Shown: positions 7,635 to 15,534 of the stretch, piece after piece
How the letters are laid out: the number at the start of each line of letters is the position of its first letter
Position numbering within the stretch: position 1 is the stretch's first letter
Source: an uncultured Clostridia bacterium
GTDB taxonomy: Bacteria; Bacillota; Clostridia; Christensenellales; UBA1750
Direction of reading: 5' to 3'
Length of the DNA stretch: 35,819 nt
Assembly: GCA_944383925.1 (NCBI GenBank)
Contig: CALWRM010000134.1
Location: 1-35,819 of the forward strand
Translations under genes and position numbers: made by a program
Notes under the pieces: model-generated
The model's input: only the letters and a program-made list of their open reading frames with translations
Told to the model about the DNA's origin: nothing
Databases searched by the model: none

Positions 7635-8052
7635 CGAATCCCTCCAGTGCTATGGTTCTCAAATCCCCCTCGCCCGCCGTCAGGCGCACCGTCTTGGGCT
7701 TGGCGGGCCGCAGCAGCTCCAGCGCGCAGTCCGGCCACTCCACGGCGCACACCCCCTGGCCGAAGAAGAACTCCTCAAAGCCCAGCTCCTCGGCCTCCTG
7801 GCCGCTGAGGCGGTAGAGGTCGAAGTGGTAGAGGGGCAGACGGCCCTGGTACAGCTGGAGCAGGGCGAAGGTGGGGCTGGAGACCTCGTCCTCATCCGCC
7901 CCCAAGCCCCTGGCCAGGCCGCGCACGAAGGCGGTCTTGCCCGCGCCCAGGTCTCCTTGCAGCAAGAGCACGTCGCCGGGGCCCAGGTCCTGGGCCAGCA
8001 GGGCGGCCAGGGCCTGGGTCTCCTCCTCCCCATGGCTGAGGTATGCGGGCAT
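7579..8052 (-). CDS. tsaE: tRNA threonylcarbamoyladenosine biosynthesis ATPase
   Basis: P-loop ATPase of 157 residues needed for t6A synthesis together with TsaB and TsaD. The Walker A motif [13 protein letters not shown] lies at about residues 33-45, followed by the TsaE signature [11 protein letters not shown], the HFDLYRL Walker B-like strand and VEWPD. The C-terminus reads through into tsaB. The ATG at 8052 has AGGAG seven bases upstream and follows ribU by only 21 bases with no terminator, so it is very probably co-transcribed from the FMN-riboswitch promoter. Confidence 0.95.
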   Translation of the reverse strand: MPAYLSHGEEETQALAALLAQDLGPGDVLLLQGDLGAGKTAFVRGLARGLGADEDEVSSPTFALLQLYQGRLPLYHFDLYRLSGQEAEELGFEEFFFGQGVCAVEWPDCALELLRPAKPKTVRLTAGEGDLRTIALEGFDALPEPGRILALGLCGAP

Positions 8053-8073
8053 ATGGCGTCTCCTCCCTCGTGT

Positions 8074-8697
8074 TTAGGAAGCGGGGGTCTGCTTGTCCTG
8101 CCGTTCGCTCTTCTCGTGCAGGATGGGCGAAACCCGCTTGTAGAGCAGCAGGGTGATCAGGCTGACCACCACGCCCTTGAGCAGGTTGAAGGGCAGCACG
8201 CCGTAGACGAGGTAGCCCTTGACGTCGGTGATGGCGGCGTTGCTGCTCGCGGCGGCGCCGATGACCTCTTCCATGCTCATGGACTGGGTGTACAGGGGCA
8301 GCATGATGTAGTAATTGCTCAAGAGGCCCACCACCGTGGCGCAGACGATGCCGGCGAGCAGGCCGATCAGGGCGGTTCTAAAGTTCTTCCTGTACCGGTA
8401 GAGAAGGGCCGCAGGCAGCATCAGGCTCACACCCATGAGGAAGTCCGCCAGCTCGCCAACCCCGCCGGTGGAGGACCAGAACAGGTGCAGCAGCGACTTG
8501 ACCGCCTGCACGGCCAGGCCGCCCACCGGCCCCATGGCAAAGCCCGCCAGCAGCACGGGCACGGCGGAGATATCCAGCTTGAGCCAGGGGGGGAAGAAGG
8601 GCAGGGCCAGCTCGAAGGCGGGCATAAACAGGATCAGGGAGATGGCGGCCAGCACGGCCGCGCGGGTGAGCATGCGCAGATTTCTTCTGCCGTTCAT
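8074..8697 (-). CDS. ribU: Riboflavin ECF transporter substrate-binding subunit (RibU type)
   Basis: A 207-residue membrane protein with about six hydrophobic segments, the size and layout of ECF S-components. The [37 protein letters not shown] stretch is split here by family pattern: LKLDISAVP followed by GPxxG is characteristic of RibU. The FMN riboswitch directly upstream confirms that the ligand is riboflavin. The ATG at 8697 has AAAGGGG nine bases upstream. The energising subunits EcfA/EcfT are not in the window. It is the first gene of ribU-tsaE-tsaB-rimI. Confidence 0.93.
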   Translation of the reverse strand: MNGRRNLRMLTRAAVLAAISLILFMPAFELALPFFPPWLKLDISAVPVLLAGFAMGPVGGLAVQAVKSLLHLFWSSTGGVGELADFLMGVSLMLPAALLYRYRKNFRTALIGLLAGIVCATVVGLLSNYYIMLPLYTQSMSMEEVIGAAASSNAAITDVKGYLVYGVLPFNLLKGVVVSLITLLLYKRVSPILHEKSERQDKQTPAS

Positions 8698-8799
8698 AAA
8701 AAACGACCCCTTTCTTAAAGCGTTTTTGAGCCTAAACGATACGTCCAGGGTCCAAAAACGTTTAAAAAAGGGGGAAATGCCCAAATTTTAAGCGCTTTG

Positions 8800-8924
8800 C
8801 CTTCTTCCATCCGGACTGTAACCGTCGGCCCCGGAATTGCGCCGGGTCTGCGCGCGGCCCAAGGGCCGCCGCTGGCGGGCTATCACCGCCGGTGGGGACT
8901 TTCGCCCCGCCTTGAAGACGTAAG
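8800..8924 (-). promoter_or_regulatory. FMN riboswitch (RFN element)
   Basis: On the minus strand the conserved pieces come in order: GGGGCGAAAGTCCCCACCGG (8907-8888), CGGTGATAGCCCG, a variable GC-rich arm, GGGCCGACGGTTACAGTC, and the closing AGTCCGGATGGAAGAAGG (8817-8800). These are the six-helix RFN core and its end signature. The following hundred bases before ribU hold AT-rich segments and a CCCCCTTTTTT run; the switch could act by early termination or by hiding the ribosome site, which the sequence does not settle. FMN binding normally turns expression off. Confidence 0.95.
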
Positions 8925-8938
8925 GTTGCTCCAGAAGC

Positions 8939-8967
8939 AGTATAGCGGCCCTTGGAGCGAAATGCAA
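8939..8967 (-). promoter_or_regulatory. Promoter of the FMN riboswitch/ribU operon
   Basis: TTGCAT (8967-8962), a 17-base spacer and TATACT (8944-8939) on the minus strand. Transcription should start near 8932, just ahead of the riboswitch. Confidence 0.75.
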
Positions 8968-9026
8968 GGGCCGGAAGTGTTAAACCGGGGACGCGGGGGC
9001 GGGTTTTTCGGCCGGCCCGCGCGTGC

Positions 9027-9068
9027 AAAAACAGCCCGGGGGGAGCCTTGCGGGTCCTCCGGGCTGTC
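9027..9068 (-). terminator. Terminator of glmM
   Basis: On the minus strand ACAGCCCGGaGG pairs with CCcCCGGGCTGT around a twelve-base loop and ends in TTTTTG, about 20 bases after the glmM stop. It separates glmM from the riboswitch promoter. Confidence 0.85.
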
Positions 9069-9088
9069 CTTCCGTATGGATGTTGCCT

Positions 9089-10435
9089 TTAGTCGCCCAG
9101 GCGCCGGCGCATGCGCTCCGCCAGGGACTCCACCAGGGCCTGGATCTGCGCCCTGTCCTTGCCCTCGACCATGATGCGCACCAGGGCCTCCGTGCCCGAG
9201 GGGCGCACGAGCACCCGGCCTTGGCCTTGCAGCGCCTGCTCGGCCTGGGCGATGGCCTCCCGCAGCTCCGGGTCCGAGGCGAAGGCGTGCTTCTTTTCCT
9301 CCCGCACGCGCACGTTCACCAGCACCTGGGGCAGCACCTCCATGGCGCCGGCCAGGACCGAGAGGGGCTTGCCGGAGGCCTTGAGGGTGGAGAGCAGCTG
9401 CATGGCCGTCATCAGGCCGTCGCCTGTGGTGTTGTGCTCCAGGAAGATCACGTGGCCGGACTGTTCCCCGCCCAGCACGAAGCCGTTTTCCAACATGTTT
9501 TCCAGCACGTAGCGGTCGCCAACGGCGGTGCGCTCCACGCATATGCCCTGGGCCTGCAGGGCCAGGTCCAGCCCCAGGTTGCTCATCACCGTGGCCACCA
9601 CGGTGTTGCCCTTGAGCTTGCCCTGGCGCTTGAGGTCGGTGGCGCAGATCACCAGCACCTGGTCTCCGTCCACCAGCGCGCCCTTTTCGTCCACGGCGAT
9701 GAGACGGTCCGCGTCGCCGTCGAAGGCCAGGCCCACGTCCGCGCCCAGCTCCTTCACCGCCGCGGCCAGGCTCTCTGGATGGGTGGAGCCGCAGCCCCGG
9801 TTGATGTTCATGCCGTCCGGCTGGGCGTGCAGGGCCGTAACCTGGGCGCCCAGCTCCCGGAAGAGCACGGGCGCGATGGCGCTGGCGGAGCCGTTGGCGC
9901 AGTCCAGCACCAGGTGCAGGCCGGACAGGTCCAGGGGCAGCTTGTTCTTGAGCAGGTCGATGTAGCGGCGCTGGGCCTGGCCGTCGCGCTCGATGCGGCC
10001 CAGGTCGTCGCCAATGGGGCAGGGCAGGCTTTCGCCGGAGCGGATGATGCCCTCGATGCGGTCCTCCAGGGCGTCGGAGAGCTTATAGCCCTGGCCGTTG
10101 AAGAACTTGATGCCGTTGTCCTTGGCGGGGTTGTGGGAGGCCGAGATCATCACCCCCGCATCCGCGCCGTATTCGCGCACCAGCATGGCGATGGCCGGCG
10201 TGGTGACCACGCCCACGTCGATGGCGTGGGCGCCCACGGAGCAGATGCCCGCCATCAGCGCGCAGGAGAGCATGTCTCCAGAGGCGCGGGGGTCCCTGCC
10301 CACGATGATGGTGGGCTTGCGCCGGTCGCTGACGAGCACCTGGGCGCCCGCCTTGCCCAGCTGGTGGGCCAGCTCGCAGCTCAGCTCGCTGTTGGCCACG
10401 CCGCGCACGCCGTCCGTTCCAAATAATCTGGCCAA
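9089..10435 (-). CDS. glmM: Phosphoglucosamine mutase
   Basis: Converts glucosamine-6-phosphate to glucosamine-1-phosphate for UDP-GlcNAc and peptidoglycan. The 448-residue length and the N-terminus ARLFGTDGVRGVAN are diagnostic of GlmM. The phosphorylated serine is Ser100 in ISASHNP, the metal loop is FDGDADR (about 238-244), the sugar loop GGEQSGH, and the phosphate-binding motif RPSGTEALVRIM. The start is TTG at 10435 with GGAGG nine bases upstream. It follows trxB by 39 bases and ends at a strong terminator. Confidence 0.97.
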   Translation of the reverse strand: MARLFGTDGVRGVANSELSCELAHQLGKAGAQVLVSDRRKPTIIVGRDPRASGDMLSCALMAGICSVGAHAIDVGVVTTPAIAMLVREYGADAGVMISASHNPAKDNGIKFFNGQGYKLSDALEDRIEGIIRSGESLPCPIGDDLGRIERDGQAQRRYIDLLKNKLPLDLSGLHLVLDCANGSASAIAPVLFRELGAQVTALHAQPDGMNINRGCGSTHPESLAAAVKELGADVGLAFDGDADRLIAVDEKGALVDGDQVLVICATDLKRQGKLKGNTVVATVMSNLGLDLALQAQGICVERTAVGDRYVLENMLENGFVLGGEQSGHVIFLEHNTTGDGLMTAMQLLSTLKASGKPLSVLAGAMEVLPQVLVNVRVREEKKHAFASDPELREAIAQAEQALQGQGRVLVRPSGTEALVRIMVEGKDRAQIQALVESLAERMRRRLGD

Positions 10436-10474
10436 TGGTCTTCCCTCCGAAACGCTGAATTGATGGAAAGTCTT

Positions 10475-11380
10475 CTAGAGCAGGGCCTGCTGGGCCGCGC
10501 CGGCCGCAACGGCGCCGTCGCTGACCGCGCAGACGATCTGGCGCAGCGGCTTTTTGCGGATGTCCCCGGCGGCGAACACCCCCGGCACGGAGCTGCGGGT
10601 GTCCTCCCCCGCCAGCACATAGCCGCCCTCGTCCAGGGCGACCTGGCCGCGCACCAGCTCGCTGCCGGGCACGTTGCCCACGGCGACGAACACCCCGGCC
10701 ACGGGCAGGCGGCTTTCCTGGCCGCTGCGCAGGTTTTTCAGCCGCAGGCCCTCCAGGGCGGTCTGGCCCAGGAATTCCTCCACCACGGTATCGTATGCAA
10801 AGCGGATGTTTTTCATCTCCTCCATGCGCCGGACCAACACCTTGGCGGCGCGGAAGCTGTCGCGGCGGTGGATCACGGTGACGGAGTTGGCGATGCGCGC
10901 CAGGAACAGGGCGTCCTCGGCGGCGGTATCGCCCCCGCCGACCACGGCCACGTCCTTGCCCTTGTAGAAGGCCCCGTCGCAGGTGGCGCAGTAGGAAACC
11001 CCCCTGCCCCGCAGCCGGTCTTCGCCGGGCGCGCCTAGGGGCCTTGGCGTGGCGCCCATGCACAGGATCACGGTGCGGGCCTCCACCTGGCCATCGACCG
11101 TGAACAGGCGCTTGGGGTTGGCCTGCAGCTCGACCCGTTCCACCCGATCGTAGCGGATGCGCAGGCCAAAGCGCTCCGCCTGGCTCTGCATGGCCATGGA
11201 AAGCTCCGGCCCGCCGATCCCTTCCGGAAAGCCGGGGTAGTTCTCCACCAGGTTGGTGGTGGCCTGCTGGCCCCCGGGGAAGCCCCCTTCAAACAGCTCG
11301 CAGCTTAGCCCCGCCCGCGCGGCGTACAGCCCCGCCGTCAGGCCGGCGGGACCCCCGCCGATGATCGCCACGTCCAACAT
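10475..11380 (-). CDS. trxB: Thioredoxin reductase (NADPH)
   Basis: FAD-dependent reductase of 301 residues that reduces thioredoxin with NADPH. The FAD-binding GGGPAGLTAG is at residues 8-17, the redox-active CATC at 131-134, the NADPH loop GGGDTAAEDA and the 2'-phosphate-recognising HRRDSFRA further on, and the second FAD motif FAAGDIR near the C-terminus. The ATG at 11380 has AGGAGG nine bases upstream; thirty extra codons open upstream but read as non-protein. It lies between an ArsC/Spx-like gene and glmM. No thioredoxin gene is in the window. Confidence 0.96.
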   Translation of the reverse strand: MLDVAIIGGGPAGLTAGLYAARAGLSCELFEGGFPGGQQATTNLVENYPGFPEGIGGPELSMAMQSQAERFGLRIRYDRVERVELQANPKRLFTVDGQVEARTVILCMGATPRPLGAPGEDRLRGRGVSYCATCDGAFYKGKDVAVVGGGDTAAEDALFLARIANSVTVIHRRDSFRAAKVLVRRMEEMKNIRFAYDTVVEEFLGQTALEGLRLKNLRSGQESRLPVAGVFVAVGNVPGSELVRGQVALDEGGYVLAGEDTRSSVPGVFAAGDIRKKPLRQIVCAVSDGAVAAGAAQQALL

Positions 11381-11424
11381 ATGGCGCAGCCTCCTTTCCA
11401 AATCATTGCATCTCCAACGGGCGG

Positions 11425-11784
11425 CTACTTGGCCGCCTCCTGCATCCATTGTTCCCAAACCTCGGGGCAAAAGCCCACGGTCGCCTTGCGGCCGCAGCGA
11501 AGGATCGGCGTCTTGAGCAGGCGCTGGTTTTCAAAGAGCAGCCTGCGGATGAAGCCGGGGTCCGAGGTGAAGCGCAGCGGGCTTTCCAGATAGAGCTTGG
11601 ATTCCTGGTCGATCAGGGACAGCAGGCCGACGGCCGCCACCACGGAGTCGAACTCGCCCTTGGAAAGGGGCTTTTTGTTCAGGTCCACCAGCTGCAGGGG
11701 GATGCGCCGCTCCTTGAACCAGCGCTCCGCCTTCTGGCAGTCGAAATTCTTCTTTCCCAGGAACATTTGCAGGTTGAGCGCCAT
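11425..11784 (-). CDS. ArsC/Spx-family protein
   Basis: A 119-residue thioredoxin-fold protein of the arsenate reductase/Spx family. It matches by its N-terminal beta-alpha unit with Cys16 before a KAERWF helix, by LLKTPILRCGRKATVGF, which is the family's cis-proline segment, and by length. The usual CxxC of Spx is absent: a single cysteine follows GKKNFD, as in ArsC-like proteins of unknown role. Gene neighbours (thioredoxin reductase) fit a redox function, but arsenate reduction is not shown. The ATG at 11784 has AGGGGG six bases upstream and trxB follows 44 bases later. Confidence 0.85.
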   Translation of the reverse strand: MALNLQMFLGKKNFDCQKAERWFKERRIPLQLVDLNKKPLSKGEFDSVVAAVGLLSLIDQESKLYLESPLRFTSDPGFIRRLLFENQRLLKTPILRCGRKATVGFCPEVWEQWMQEAAK

Positions 11785-11858
11785 GTGTTTCCCCCTTTGC
11801 AAGGCCATAACAAAGACGGCCGCGCCTGCTCGCGTAGACAGCCTGAAGGGCCCGTTCC

Positions 11859-11983
11859 GGGCAGGCTTGTCCGCGGCACACGCCAACTTCCGCTTAGTGC
11901 TGCTGCCTTCCGGCCCTGACACGGTTCACGGCATAGCGTTGCACGGGGCCCGCCCCTCATCACAGAGCCTCCCAGGCTGCCCG
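11859..11983 (-). ncRNA. ffs: Signal recognition particle RNA (small bacterial type, 4.5S-like)
   Basis: The minus strand holds the universal SRP domain IV: GTGAACCGTGTCAGGGCCGG, then GAAGGCAGCAGCACTAAGCG, with the symmetric-loop GTCAGG and the GGAAG tetraloop. It is flanked by GTGCAACGCTA on the 5' side and GGCGTGTGCCG on the 3' side, as in E. coli 4.5S RNA. The ends are set by pairing GGGCAG (11983-11978) with CTGCCC (11864-11859) and are approximate; the primary transcript should start near 12007. No Alu domain is present, so this is the short form. Confidence 0.93.
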
Positions 11984-12013
11984 CGCCGGCATGCGCGGCC
12001 AGTAACTTTGTTT

Positions 12014-12042
12014 AGTATAGCGAAGACAGGGGAAAAAAGCAA
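12014..12042 (-). promoter_or_regulatory. Promoter of the SRP RNA gene
   Basis: TTGCTT (12042-12037), 17 bases, TATACT (12019-12014) on the minus strand. The start would be about 12007, some 25 bases before the folded RNA. No strong terminator separates the RNA from the ArsC/Spx-like gene 75 bases beyond, so read-through is possible. Confidence 0.8.
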
Positions 12043-12078
12043 GCAAATTTCCTGCAAACCTCCGCCCGTCTTGGGGGG

Positions 12079-12107
12079 ATGACAAAGCCGCTTTCCGCGC
12101 GTACAAT
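12079..12107 (+). promoter_or_regulatory. Promoter of the CorA-like gene
   Basis: ATGACA (12079-12084), 17 bases, TACAAT (12102-12107). It lies 45 bases ahead of the ATG and is divergent from the SRP RNA promoter. Confidence 0.7.
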
Positions 12108-12152
12108 GGAACAAACGGGCGCGCGACCCGCGCCGGAAAGGAGCCCTTGCCC

Positions 12153-13046
12153 ATGTTCTACTCCCTTTCCCACGGCCTGACCCCGGTGGAGGGGCCGCTG
12201 CCGACCGCTCCCTACGCCGCCTGCCTGACGACGCAGGCCTGGCCGGACTTTGCGGCCGGACAAGGGCTTCCGCCGCTGCCCTGCGCGCCGGAGGCCATCG
12301 CCTTTTGCAAGGTGGAGCCGATCTCCAACTGCCTGCTTGGCACCCTCGCCTTGCCCCCTCGTGGCCCCAAGCGGCCCGCCGTGCGCTTTTTCTTCTGCCT
12401 GGGCGGACAGGGGCTGTGCCTGGCGGACGACGGCGGACATGTGCAGGCCGCGATGCAGGCCCTCGCCTCCGCCTTGCCCGGCCAGCGGCTTTCCCCGGCC
12501 GCCCTGCTGCTGGCCCTCTTCTCCCAGCTGATCGAGGGGGACCTGCTGTTCCTGCAGGGCCTGGAGGACCGCCTGTCCGCCCTGGAGGACGAGGTGGAAG
12601 GCCTGCGCCAGGACGCCGCCGGCCAGCTGCGCCGCCTGCGGCGGACCGCCGCCCGGCTGGAGCGCTGCTATGCCCAGCTGGCGGATCTGGCCCAGGTGCT
12701 GGACGAGAGCGAGCTGTACGACAAGGCGGGCTTTTCCGGCTTCCAGGCCTTTGCCGCCCGCTGCCTGCGCCTGCGCGAGCTGGCCTTGTCCCTCCGGGAG
12801 CTGTGCACCCAGCTGCGCGAGGAGCGCCAGGCCCTGCTGGCCCAGCGCCAGACCCAGGCCATGAACACCCTGACCGTGGTCACCTCGGTGTTTCTGCCCC
12901 TGTCCTTCCTGACCAGCTGGTATGGCATGAACTTCGCCCACATGCCCGAGCTTGGCTGGCGCTTCGGCTATCCCCTGGTGTGCCTGCTGGCCGCGGGCAT
13001 CGCCCTGGGTTGTTTCCTGCTCTTTAAGCGCAAGCGCTACTTCTAA
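12153..13046 (+). CDS. CorA-family divalent cation transporter
   Basis: Membrane protein of 297 residues. The N-terminal 120 residues are a soluble domain, then come long Leu/Arg/Glu-rich helices (about 120-235) forming the stalk, and two C-terminal membrane segments. The signature YGMNF, which lines the pore of CorA Mg2+ channels, follows the first segment, and the chain ends in the basic KRKRYF. The soluble domain is shorter and diverged compared with E. coli CorA, as in many clostridial homologues; Mg2+ is the likely ion but is inferred. The ATG at 12153 is preferred over the TTG at 12147 because AAGGAG lies nine bases before it. Confidence 0.88.
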   Translation: MFYSLSHGLTPVEGPLPTAPYAACLTTQAWPDFAAGQGLPPLPCAPEAIAFCKVEPISNCLLGTLALPPRGPKRPAVRFFFCLGGQGLCLADDGGHVQAAMQALASALPGQRLSPAALLLALFSQLIEGDLLFLQGLEDRLSALEDEVEGLRQDAAGQLRRLRRTAARLERCYAQLADLAQVLDESELYDKAGFSGFQAFAARCLRLRELALSLRELCTQLREERQALLAQRQTQAMNTLTVVTSVFLPLSFLTSWYGMNFAHMPELGWRFGYPLVCLLAAGIALGCFLLFKRKRYF

Positions 13047-13061
13047 AATAACCCTTAGGCT

Positions 13062-13100
13062 AAGGAGGCGCCGGGCCTACGGACCCGGCGCCTTCTTTTC
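13062..13100. terminator. Bidirectional terminator between the CorA-like gene and spoIIE
   Basis: GGCGCCGGG (13067-13075) pairs with CCCGGCGCC (13084-13092), flanked by AAGGA on the left and TTCTTTTC on the right. It can end both convergent transcripts; the plus-strand T-run is the stronger. Confidence 0.85.
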
Positions 13101-13104
13101 GGCC

Positions 13105-15180
13105 TTAGGCGGGCGCGTCCGCCGGCGCCTGGGTTCTGCGGAACACCCTGGCCACCAACACCGTCATGTCGTCCGCCGCGCCCCTCTTGGCCGCCCGCTC
13201 CACCAGCCGTTCGGCGGCCGCCTGGGGCTCACGCAGGGCCAGCTGACCGATCTCCTTCTCCAGCCAACCCTCCTCCGGGCCGGCCGCGTCGGCCACGCCG
13301 TCGGAAAGCATCACCAACACGTCCCCCTCCTGCAGCTGGGTTTCCCCTTCGAAGGGCGACAGCGCGTCCACGATGCCCATGGGCAGCGCGCCGCCGCTCA
13401 GGGCGATGAGCTCCCGGCCGCGCTTGATGTAGCTTTGCACCGCGCCGATCTTGAGCAGGCGCAGCTGGCCCCGCGTCAGGTCCACCAGCGCCAAATCCAT
13501 GGTGGCGAACATCTCGCCCTTTTCCCGCTTGAGCAGCAGGTCGTTGACGCCCATCACCGCCGCGCCCGGCTCAAAGCCGGCCGCCAGATAGTCCTCCAGC
13601 AGCTCCACCGCCGCCCGGGATTCGTCGCAGGCCTTGGAGCCGTGGCCCATGCCGTCGGAGATGGCCAACATGTACTGGCCGCCCGGCAGCTCGCGGAAGA
13701 TATGGTTGTCGCCACAGGAGCCGTTTCCCTCGGCGCTGGCGCGCCTGCAGGCCCCCACCAACAGCTGGTACCTGGTGGCCGGACACAGCAGCAGCTCGTC
13801 CTCGCCTCCCTCCTGTTCGGGCGACAGGCGCAGCGTCAGGCCCAGCTCCGCCGAGAGCACGCGCACGGCCTCCTCCCGCTGCTGCCGGTCCGCATGGCGG
13901 CGAAAGCCCAGGGCCACGCGCGCCTCGCCGCCCTCCTTGTAGGCCCGTATCCGGGAAACGGGCAGGCGCGCCCTGTCCAGCGCCTCGGCGCAGGCCCGGG
14001 CCAGCTCCGGATCGGGCTCCAGCGGCCGCTGCAAGCCCTGGGCCATGGCGCCCAGGGCCGAGGCCACCGCCGCGTATTGCCGCCCGCCCGGCCGCCGCTT
14101 GAGGATCTGGGCCATGTTGTCGTAAAGCTGGGCATAGCCCTCCAGCTTCCTGCGCAGATCCTGCCGCGCCTCGTTCTGGGCGTCGCAGCTTCTTTGGCGC
14201 AGCATGGCCTCCCGGTTGAGGCGCAGGCGCAAGCCCTGCAGAAAGCCGCCCGGCAAAAGGAACAACAGCAGCGCCGCCAGGCCCAGCTGCGCCAGCATCT
14301 CCGGCGCCAGCCAGCTCTCGTGCAGCGCGGCGGACAGCGCCGCCGCCAGGCCCAGGCCCAGGGCGCTTCCCAGGCGGCCGAAGCGATGGAACAAGCCCGC
14401 CAACAGCCCACACAGGGCCATGCCGCCGGCCAAATGGGGCTGGGCGGGCTCGCCCAGGGCGGCCATGGCCCCCAGCGCCGCCCCGACGGCCGCGCCAAGC
14501 CCGGCGCCGCCCAGATGGCCGCACAGCAGGCACAGCGCAAGATAGACCGTCAGCACCGGCGAGACCCCCTGCAGCCGCAGGGGCTTGAGCCCCAGCAGCA
14601 GGGCCGCCAGCAGCAGGCAAAGGCCGCAGGTCTCCTCCAGGGAAAGCAGCTCCCTTTCCCGCCAGCGCAGGTCCAGAGCGCTGGCGTACAGTCCGGAGAG
14701 CAGCATGGAGGCCAGCGCGGACAGGGCCGCCACCACCCACTCGAAGGGGCTTTGGGCCAGGGCCATGGGCAGCGCCCCGGCGAACAGCCCGCAAAGCAGC
14801 GTCAGGCTCAGGTCGCTCGGGCGCAGCCTGGTCAGGCACAGGGCGGCATAGGCGGCAAAGTACAGGCAAACGCACAGCGCCTGCACGGGGTCGCCCGACA
14901 GCGCCGCGCCCGCGCCGCAGCCCAAGGCCGCCAACAGCACGTTCTTGCCCGTCAGCATGCTGGCGCAGAGCAGGGCCATGGCAAAGGGCCTGGCGCCGCC
15001 GGCCAGCGAACCCATGGAGCCGAACAGGCACAGGAGAAACAGCGGCAGCGAGCGCAGCAGGCCCCGCCACACGGGCGCCTCCTCCTCGCCGGCCAGGGCC
15101 CGGGTCCATTCCCGGGCGTCCTGTCTTTTCAGACTCCAAACGTATCTTTTCCGCGTCGATCCAAGCGCGCGCTCGTCCAT
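13105..15180 (-). CDS. spoIIE: Stage II sporulation protein E (PP2C-type phosphatase)
   Basis: Membrane-bound serine phosphatase that dephosphorylates SpoIIAA and so activates sigma F in the forespore. At 691 residues it is shorter than B. subtilis SpoIIE (about 827). Residues about 40-330 form roughly ten membrane helices; a linker follows; about 470-691 is the PP2C domain with SDGMGHGSKACDES, MLSDGVAD and ADDMTVLVARVF holding the metal-binding aspartates. The ATG at 15180 has AAAGGAG ten bases upstream. It stands alone, convergent with the CorA-like gene, and has a Spo0A-type promoter. Its presence implies the organism sporulates or recently did. Confidence 0.94.
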   Translation of the reverse strand: MDERALGSTRKRYVWSLKRQDAREWTRALAGEEEAPVWRGLLRSLPLFLLCLFGSMGSLAGGARPFAMALLCASMLTGKNVLLAALGCGAGAALSGDPVQALCVCLYFAAYAALCLTRLRPSDLSLTLLCGLFAGALPMALAQSPFEWVVAALSALASMLLSGLYASALDLRWRERELLSLEETCGLCLLLAALLLGLKPLRLQGVSPVLTVYLALCLLCGHLGGAGLGAAVGAALGAMAALGEPAQPHLAGGMALCGLLAGLFHRFGRLGSALGLGLAAALSAALHESWLAPEMLAQLGLAALLLFLLPGGFLQGLRLRLNREAMLRQRSCDAQNEARQDLRRKLEGYAQLYDNMAQILKRRPGGRQYAAVASALGAMAQGLQRPLEPDPELARACAEALDRARLPVSRIRAYKEGGEARVALGFRRHADRQQREEAVRVLSAELGLTLRLSPEQEGGEDELLLCPATRYQLLVGACRRASAEGNGSCGDNHIFRELPGGQYMLAISDGMGHGSKACDESRAAVELLEDYLAAGFEPGAAVMGVNDLLLKREKGEMFATMDLALVDLTRGQLRLLKIGAVQSYIKRGRELIALSGGALPMGIVDALSPFEGETQLQEGDVLVMLSDGVADAAGPEEGWLEKEIGQLALREPQAAAERLVERAAKRGAADDMTVLVARVFRRTQAPADAPA

Positions 15181-15243
15181 CCTCGCTCTGCTCCTTTGCT
15201 CTCTTCCCCCGTCCGCCAAGGGACAGGCCCTTTCCTGGTTTGC

Positions 15244-15278
15244 AGTATAGGATGGCTCTTGCCCGGCGCGCTGTCGAA
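15244..15278 (-). promoter_or_regulatory. Spo0A-activated promoter of spoIIE
   Basis: On the minus strand an exact 0A box TTCGACA (15278-15272) is followed by 22 bases and TATACT (15249-15244). No -35 hexamer lies at the normal 17-base distance. This matches the known layout of B. subtilis spoIIG and spoIIE promoters, where Spo0A~P helps sigma A use a -10 element placed 21-22 bases from the -35-like box. The start would lie about 57 bases before the ATG. Confidence 0.75.
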
Positions 15279-15377
15279 CGGCCGCCCAAGGCCCCCGCAT
15301 TTTTGCGCCAGAAGGCGCCCTTCTTCGCCCTCCCCGCCGTTATTTCAAAAAAAGGGGGGAAGATGTCGTTTTAGCCC

Positions 15378-15406
15378 TTGACAGCCGGGGGCAAATATGG
15401 TTCAAT
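15378..15406 (+). promoter_or_regulatory. Promoter of the XRE regulator/pot operon
   Basis: TTGACA (15378-15383), 17 bases, TTCAAT (15401-15406). It lies 128 bases ahead of the regulator start, leaving a long AT-rich leader that carries the palindrome at 15421-15437. Confidence 0.65.
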
Positions 15407-15420
15407 TCCCATGGTGTTTT

Positions 15421-15486
15421 GTTTAGGATTTCTAAACTTTAATTTTACCGTCATGTTTCATCCATTTCGGGTTAAGTGCCGGTAAA
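15421..15486 (+). promoter_or_regulatory. Candidate operator palindromes ahead of the XRE/pot operon
   Basis: GTTTAG (15421-15426) and CTAAAC (15432-15437) form a perfect inverted repeat around five bases, starting 15 bases after the -10 element. A wider repeat, TTTACCG (15444-15450) and CGGTAAA (15480-15486), brackets the next segment. Both suit binding by a dimeric helix-turn-helix repressor, most simply the XRE protein encoded next. Binding is inferred. Confidence 0.5.
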
Positions 15487-15534
15487 CTTTCCCCTTAGAA
15501 TTTATGTCCCGACTTAAAGAAGGAAGTGCGCCAA

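Noticed and set aside
12952-15381. 809-codon plus-strand open frame across spoIIE
   Set aside because: Antisense of SpoIIE; low-complexity Gln/Arg/Ala composition and overlap with the CorA-like gene and the terminator.
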